From an uncultured Eubacteriales bacterium (GTDB lineage Bacteria > Bacillota > Clostridia > Christensenellales > CAG-138): a DNA stretch of 16,705 bases. The stretch spans positions 1 to 16,705 of the forward strand of contig UQRU01000042.1 in assembly GCA_900543475.1 (NCBI GenBank), read 5' to 3'. The notes beneath the pieces were generated by a model. That model had not been told where the DNA came from and searched no databases. It saw nothing but the letters and a program-made list of their open reading frames with translations. Below, one piece after another: positions 13,528 to 16,705 of this stretch. Both the position numbers and the translations under genes were made by a program. The number at the start of each line of letters is the position of its first letter. Position 1 is the stretch's first letter.

Positions 13528-14964
13528 ATGCCGAGACACAGTTTTATCCAGATGTCAAAGCTGCCCAATGTCAAAGGGCGAATATCGTATATTACAAGCC
13601 ATGCAAGGCAGGAAAATCTCTATGCCACCTACCGCACCGCCGACAGCACCTTTTGGAGCAACCTTGCAAGGGAAAGCCAGCAGGAGTTTCAGCGCAGCGG
13701 CACAGAGGGCAAATGTATCGAAGCAAGGGAACTGATTATCGCCTTGCCCGAAATCTATACGCAATACGAGCCGCAGCAGGTACTCACGGACTTTACAGAG
13801 GAGTTCCGCAGGCGGTACGGTGTGGAGTGCGTGTCCGCCCTCCACCACAACAAGCGCAAGACAAATTATCATATCCATCTGATTTTCAGCGAGAGGAGGT
13901 TGCTCCCCGAACCTGATGTAAAGGTTGCTTCCCGCAGCGTGTTCTTTGACGAGACTGGAAAGCGTGTCCGCACCAAAAAGGAAATCACGGGGGAGGACGG
14001 GCAGATACGGAAAGGCTGTACCGTCATCAAAAAAGGCGAGGTATACGAAAGCCATCTGTTTACTGCCAAAGATACACGCTTTAAGGGAGAGCCTTTTCTC
14101 CGAGAGATAAAGGAAGTGTATACGGAACTTATCAACCGCCATATCTCTGATCCTGAGCAGCACTTAAAGGTATTTGATAAAAACAGCGTCTATCTGCCGA
14201 CCAAGAAAATCGGCAAGAACAATCCCAAAGAGGACGAAATCAAAGCCGATAATGCCGCAAGGCAGGAATGGAACAGGACAGCGGATATGGCGTTATTATC
14301 AGGTATCTCCGAAGCAAAGATTTTAGAAGTCAAGCAGACAGAGATACACGAAAAGGCGAGCCAGTCTATCAAAAGCAAGGGCTGGCTGCCGGGTCTGTTC
14401 CGCAGTATCGTCAGCAAGGCAAAGGACTTCCTGCAAAACCTAATCCGTGAACACGATATGCCGCCGAAGCCTGTCCTTGAAATAGATATGGCAGAGTTCC
14501 GTACCATGCAAAAGCTGATGATAAAGGCGCAGGATAAGGCGAAAGAAATCCGGCATTTGCAGGATACGGTACTTCCGAAGCTGAAACAACAGCTTGCCGA
14601 TACAAAAGGGATTTTCAAGGGTAAGGAGCGCAAGGCGCTCACAGAGCAGATACAGCGGACAGAAAAGGAAATCGCTGAAAAGCTGGATAAACTGCCCGAT
14701 GTTCTGAAAGAGGACGGTTATCCCGATGTGCAGGCGTTCATGGCAACCTACCGCAAGGCGGAGGCTGTCGTGGAGCAGTACAATCGTGACCTTGCCGCAT
14801 GGGAGCGGCAGGTCAGGGAAAAACAGAAACCCGCCCAAAAAGAGCAGGCAAAGCCGCCTGAACGGGAGAGCCTATTGAAACGCCTGCGCCAGCTTCAGGC
14901 GGAGGGCAAGCAGAGAAACCAGCCGAGACAGAGAAAGAAATCCTTTGACAGAGACAGCCGATAG
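13528..14964 (+). CDS. MobA/MobL-like relaxase
   Basis: The 478-residue product has an N-terminal relaxase domain (about 1-225). RISYITSHARQENLY contains candidate nucleophile Y21. ELIIALP (68-74) is the central strand. The metal-binding motif is HHNKRKTNYHIHLIFSERR, with H115 and H117 as the HxH pair. The C-terminal half (about 325-465) is a long, highly charged region likely to form a coiled coil, ending in a Lys/Arg-rich tail. Relaxases nick oriT, bind covalently to the 5' end and lead the strand into a type IV secretion channel. I cannot safely assign MOBQ or MOBP. A GGAG sequence (13517-13520) precedes the ATG. The hairpin array upstream is its likely oriT. Confidence 0.86.
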   Translation: MPRHSFIQMSKLPNVKGRISYITSHARQENLYATYRTADSTFWSNLARESQQEFQRSGTEGKCIEARELIIALPEIYTQYEPQQVLTDFTEEFRRRYGVECVSALHHNKRKTNYHIHLIFSERRLLPEPDVKVASRSVFFDETGKRVRTKKEITGEDGQIRKGCTVIKKGEVYESHLFTAKDTRFKGEPFLREIKEVYTELINRHISDPEQHLKVFDKNSVYLPTKKIGKNNPKEDEIKADNAARQEWNRTADMALLSGISEAKILEVKQTEIHEKASQSIKSKGWLPGLFRSIVSKAKDFLQNLIREHDMPPKPVLEIDMAEFRTMQKLMIKAQDKAKEIRHLQDTVLPKLKQQLADTKGIFKGKERKALTEQIQRTEKEIAEKLDKLPDVLKEDGYPDVQAFMATYRKAEAVVEQYNRDLAAWERQVREKQKPAQKEQAKPPERESLLKRLRQLQAEGKQRNQPRQRKKSFDRDSR

Positions 14965-14968
14965 GCAC

Positions 14969-15003
14969 AAAAAACCGCCGCTATGGTATTACCCATGCGG
15001 CGG
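14969..15003 (-). terminator. Intrinsic terminator of the cargo operon
   Basis: CCGCCGC (14975-14981) and GCGGCGG (14997-15003) form the stem, with further partial pairing of ATGG/CCCAT inside. On the minus strand a T6 run follows (14974-14969). It lies 15 nt after the stop of the KTR gene and just past the convergent relaxase stop; on the plus strand it lacks a good T-run. Confidence 0.85.
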
Positions 15004-15017
15004 CATACATAAAAATC

Positions 15018-15185
15018 TTATTTGTGTTCTGCAAGCGTGACTTTCATATCCTGAGCATTGATGATTGTTTCCTTTTTGCACTTCGGACAGTAGAGAGGGA
15101 AGTTTCTTAATTCTGTATCTTCCCGTATCATTGTCCGAGTTTTATTGTCGCAGATAGGGCAATATATCCATTCTGTTTTGTTCAA
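15018..15185 (-). CDS. Cysteine-rich KTR-domain protein
   Basis: The product has 55 residues from the TTG start and two CxxC knuckles: CPIC (9-12) and CPKC (33-36). The hallmark NKTRTMIREDTELRNFPLYC lies between them, so it is a small zinc-ribbon protein of the Cys_rich_KTR family. These are common as short genes in Firmicute conjugative elements, with no established function. An open frame extends back to 15278 but overlaps the permease gene. The TTG at 15185 follows GGAGG by 9 nt and gives the normal family length of about 55, so I use it. It is the last gene of the ABC cargo operon, 17 nt after the permease stop. Confidence 0.85.
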   Translation of the reverse strand: MNKTEWIYCPICDNKTRTMIREDTELRNFPLYCPKCKKETIINAQDMKVTLAEHK

Positions 15186-15202
15186 AGCCTTTGTCCTCCG
15201 AC

Positions 15203-15919
15203 TTATTTGGATTTTTGCTTGTTCAAAAGTATTGCACATATAATTACTGCCGCACAGAATACAAGAATTAAGTACCATAGATTTTCAAGGCAAAAACCAT
15301 TATCTAACATCAATCGGTATCCCCAAGAAGCGGGGAAAATACGCCCTATGGCTTCAAGAAAATCGGGCAGCAAGTCGATAGGGAACATAATCCCCGAAAG
15401 CATAATCGAGGGTAAAAACACAAGCTGCGCTATCATTGTCAGCTTTGCCTGATTTTTTACAACCAATCCTAATATACTTCCAATACTCAGCGACACAATG
15501 ATGTATATGGCAAGCGCAAGAAAGAAAAACGGAAGCTGTAAGGGCAAAGCTGCATCAAACAGTATCGGGGCAAGCAGTAATATAATGGCACAGCTAATCA
15601 TCAAATGCACAAATGCAGAAAGGAACATTGTAACAAGACCTAAATATAAAGGGACTCCATTTGCTTTATAAACCTTTTTTACATCACTTCCATAAGTTTC
15701 AATCAATGATGGCGGCAACCCAATAAACGCTCCCATTGAAACGCTCATCACAATCATAGATTGTATCAGTGTGCTTCTCATTTCAGGCATAACAGAAGTA
15801 AAAATACCACCCATAAGCAGAAAGAAAATAAGCGGAACGATATAGCAGGTTACCAACAAAGATTTACTGCGTATATCCAACTTCCACTGTAATGCTACGC
15901 CATATAAAAAACCGTTCAT
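15203..15919 (-). CDS. ABC-2 type transporter permease
   Basis: The 238-residue product has six predicted helices at about 21-40, 52-70, 94-118, 129-151, 161-180 and 213-232. It carries the ABC-2 family's conserved LSGIMFPIDLLPDFL segment before the last helix pair. With the overlapping ATPase gene it forms a DrrAB/YadGH-like exporter; substrates in this group include drugs, antimicrobial peptides and polysaccharides, and none can be assigned here. The ATG follows AGGAGGG and overlaps the ATPase stop as ATGA. Composition is markedly more AT-rich than the relaxase module and the resident genes, suggesting separately acquired cargo. Confidence 0.88.
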   Translation of the reverse strand: MNGFLYGVALQWKLDIRSKSLLVTCYIVPLIFFLLMGGIFTSVMPEMRSTLIQSMIVMSVSMGAFIGLPPSLIETYGSDVKKVYKANGVPLYLGLVTMFLSAFVHLMISCAIILLLAPILFDAALPLQLPFFFLALAIYIIVSLSIGSILGLVVKNQAKLTMIAQLVFLPSIMLSGIMFPIDLLPDFLEAIGRIFPASWGYRLMLDNGFCLENLWYLILVFCAAVIICAILLNKQKSK

Positions 15920-16705
15920 TCTGCTTCCCTCCTTGCCATTTCGATAAAATGCTGTTCCAACGTGCCACGATCAACTTTAATATCTAATACATGGATTTTT
16001 TTCTGTTTTAATTCGCCCAGTAAAGAAATCAAAGTGTCTTCGATATTGTCCGTTTCAAAAGTGTTGTCTCCTTGCTGCGTCTTGATATGGATAAAATATT
16101 TTCTCCCAACCCTATCGGTCAGTTCCGAAGCTGTACCGCAAAAGGCAATATTTCCGTTATTTAGAATAGCAATGCGGTCACATAAGGTTTCTACTTCCGC
16201 CATATCGTGACTTGCCAAGACGATTGTTTTTCCGTGTGATTTGAGCTTTCGGATTTGTTCGTGGAGCGATAGTCTACCCTCGACATCAAGTCCCGCAGTC
16301 GGCTCATCGAGAAAAATAACATCGGGATTGCCTATAAGTGCAAGAGCAAGATGTAACCGTCTTTTTTGCCCTGTGGATAATTGTATATACTGCTTCTTTT
16401 CCATTTCTTTGATACCAAGACCGTTAAGCGTGGTATCATCAATTTTTGTTTTATTCCATTTTGCAAACAGCTTTATAGCCTCCATTGGCTTAATATGGGC
16501 GGGCAAAGATGATGATTGTAGCTGAATACCCATTTTCCCGTTTACAGTAATCGCACCACTGTCATATTTTCTTAGACCTTCGATACATTCAAGCGTTGTC
16601 GTTTTTCCTGCTCCGTTTACGCCGAGCAGAGCGAAAATTTCTCCTTTTTCAATTTGAAAATCAAGTCCTTTAAGAACCATATGGCTGCCATAACTTTTCT
16701 TTAAT
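15916..16705 (-). CDS. ABC transporter ATPase (DrrA-like), 5' end beyond the window
   Basis: Coding continues to the right edge. Codons upstream of the internal ATG at 16680 read LKKSYGSH in frame, which supplies the A-loop tyrosine before the conserved VLKGLDF strand. No ribosome site precedes 16680, so the true start lies past 16705. Counting from the Met at 16680, Walker A is GVNGAGKTT (20-28), the Q-loop is near Q53, the signature is LSTGQKRR (101-108, Thr in place of the usual Gly), Walker B is VIFLDEP (121-127), and the switch histidine is H158. The C-terminal extension (about 170-254), typical of DrrA/CcmA-type ATPases, ends with EQHFIEMARREAE. It pairs with the ABC-2 permease through an ATGA overlap. 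Confidence 0.92.
   Translation of the reverse strand, partial: LKKSYGSHMVLKGLDFQIEKGEIFALLGVNGAGKTTTLECIEGLRKYDSGAITVNGKMGIQLQSSSLPAHIKPMEAIKLFAKWNKTKIDDTTLNGLGIKEMEKKQYIQLSTGQKRRLHLALALIGNPDVIFLDEPTAGLDVEGRLSLHEQIRKLKSHGKTIVLASHDMAEVETLCDRIAILNNGNIAFCGTASELTDRVGRKYFIHIKTQQGDNTFETDNIEDTLISLLGELKQKKIHVLDIKVDRGTLEQHFIEMARREAE

Larger units (their letters stand above)
10690..16705. mobile_element. Integrative mobilizable or conjugative element, left part
   Basis: Base composition falls sharply after about 10.69 kb. The genes beyond form a mobile backbone: integrase, Xre repressor, excisionase, probable oriT and relaxase, then ABC/KTR cargo. The integrase lies outermost and points toward the resident genes, as is usual at an element end. 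The exact left boundary is not proven; inverted repeats at 10696-10713 are a candidate junction. The right end lies beyond the window, so size, target-site repeat and presence of conjugation genes cannot be judged. No secretion-system gene is visible in this part. Confidence 0.8.

Noticed and set aside
15186..15278. N-terminal extension of the KTR gene to 15278
   Set aside because: The extension overlaps the permease gene in another frame. A TTG at 15185 with a well-placed GGAGG gives the normal family length.
16678..16680. ATG at 16680 as the start of the cargo ATPase
   Set aside because: In-frame codons upstream encode the conserved A-loop region and no ribosome site precedes this ATG, so the gene is cut by the window edge.

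Overview
The window reads as a chromosomal segment from a GC-rich Gram-positive Bacillota, most likely a gut Clostridia relative. The support is strong AGGAGG-type ribosome sites on nearly every gene, consensus sigma-A-like promoters, intrinsic terminators, a DUF5665 protein, a pyrimidine-nucleoside phosphorylase of the Bacillus/Clostridium type, and an inserted mobile element of a kind common in gut Firmicutes. No genus can be named from the sequence alone.

Resident part (1 to about 10.69 kb, GC-rich). A terminator from an upstream gene (45-79) is followed by a gene-free stretch and a TspO/MBR membrane protein (375-845, +). Convergent to it is a minus-strand block of two transcription units. 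The first is an OmpR-type response regulator and sensor kinase (7123-5143) ending at a strong terminator. The second is an ABC exporter operon with its own promoter: ATPase (4893-4165), a secreted and membrane-anchored CARDB/COG1361-like protein (4168-2303), and a MacB/FtsX-type permease (2299-941). These are joined by an ATGA overlap and a 3-nt gap. The simplest reading is an envelope-stress or antimicrobial-peptide sensing and efflux system, but neither the signal nor the substrate can be read from sequence. Next come a tRNA-Val(CAC) and a DUF5665 membrane protein (both -), a divergent pyrimidine-nucleoside phosphorylase (7941-9254, +), and two tandem paralogous four-helix membrane proteins of unknown function (9350-9961 and 9990-10625, +).

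Inserted part (about 10.69 kb to beyond the right edge, visibly lower GC). This is one end of an integrative mobilizable or conjugative element. It carries an AP2/XerD-type tyrosine integrase (12124-10826, -), an Xre-family repressor (12897-12232, -), an Xis-like excisionase (13079-13294, +), a hairpin-rich likely oriT (about 13300-13500) and a MobA/MobL-like relaxase (13528-14964, +). Then comes AT-rich cargo on the minus strand: an ABC ATPase (cut by the window edge), an ABC-2 permease and a cysteine-rich KTR protein. No type IV secretion genes are visible, so transfer would rely on genes beyond the edge or on a helper element.

The most informative non-coding structure is the repressor/excisionase intergenic region. 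Two divergent consensus promoters are overlaid by at least three copies of a GTTGCAAAAT operator, as in a phage-like genetic switch. Another close copy lies in the last hairpin before the relaxase, suggesting that one regulator may control both excision and mobilization. I saw no CRISPR array, rRNA gene, insertion sequence or clear toxin-antitoxin pair. Nothing here proves a wholly new system; the best candidates for novelty are the switch/oriT operators, the sensor-linked CARDB exporter and the tandem membrane paralogs.
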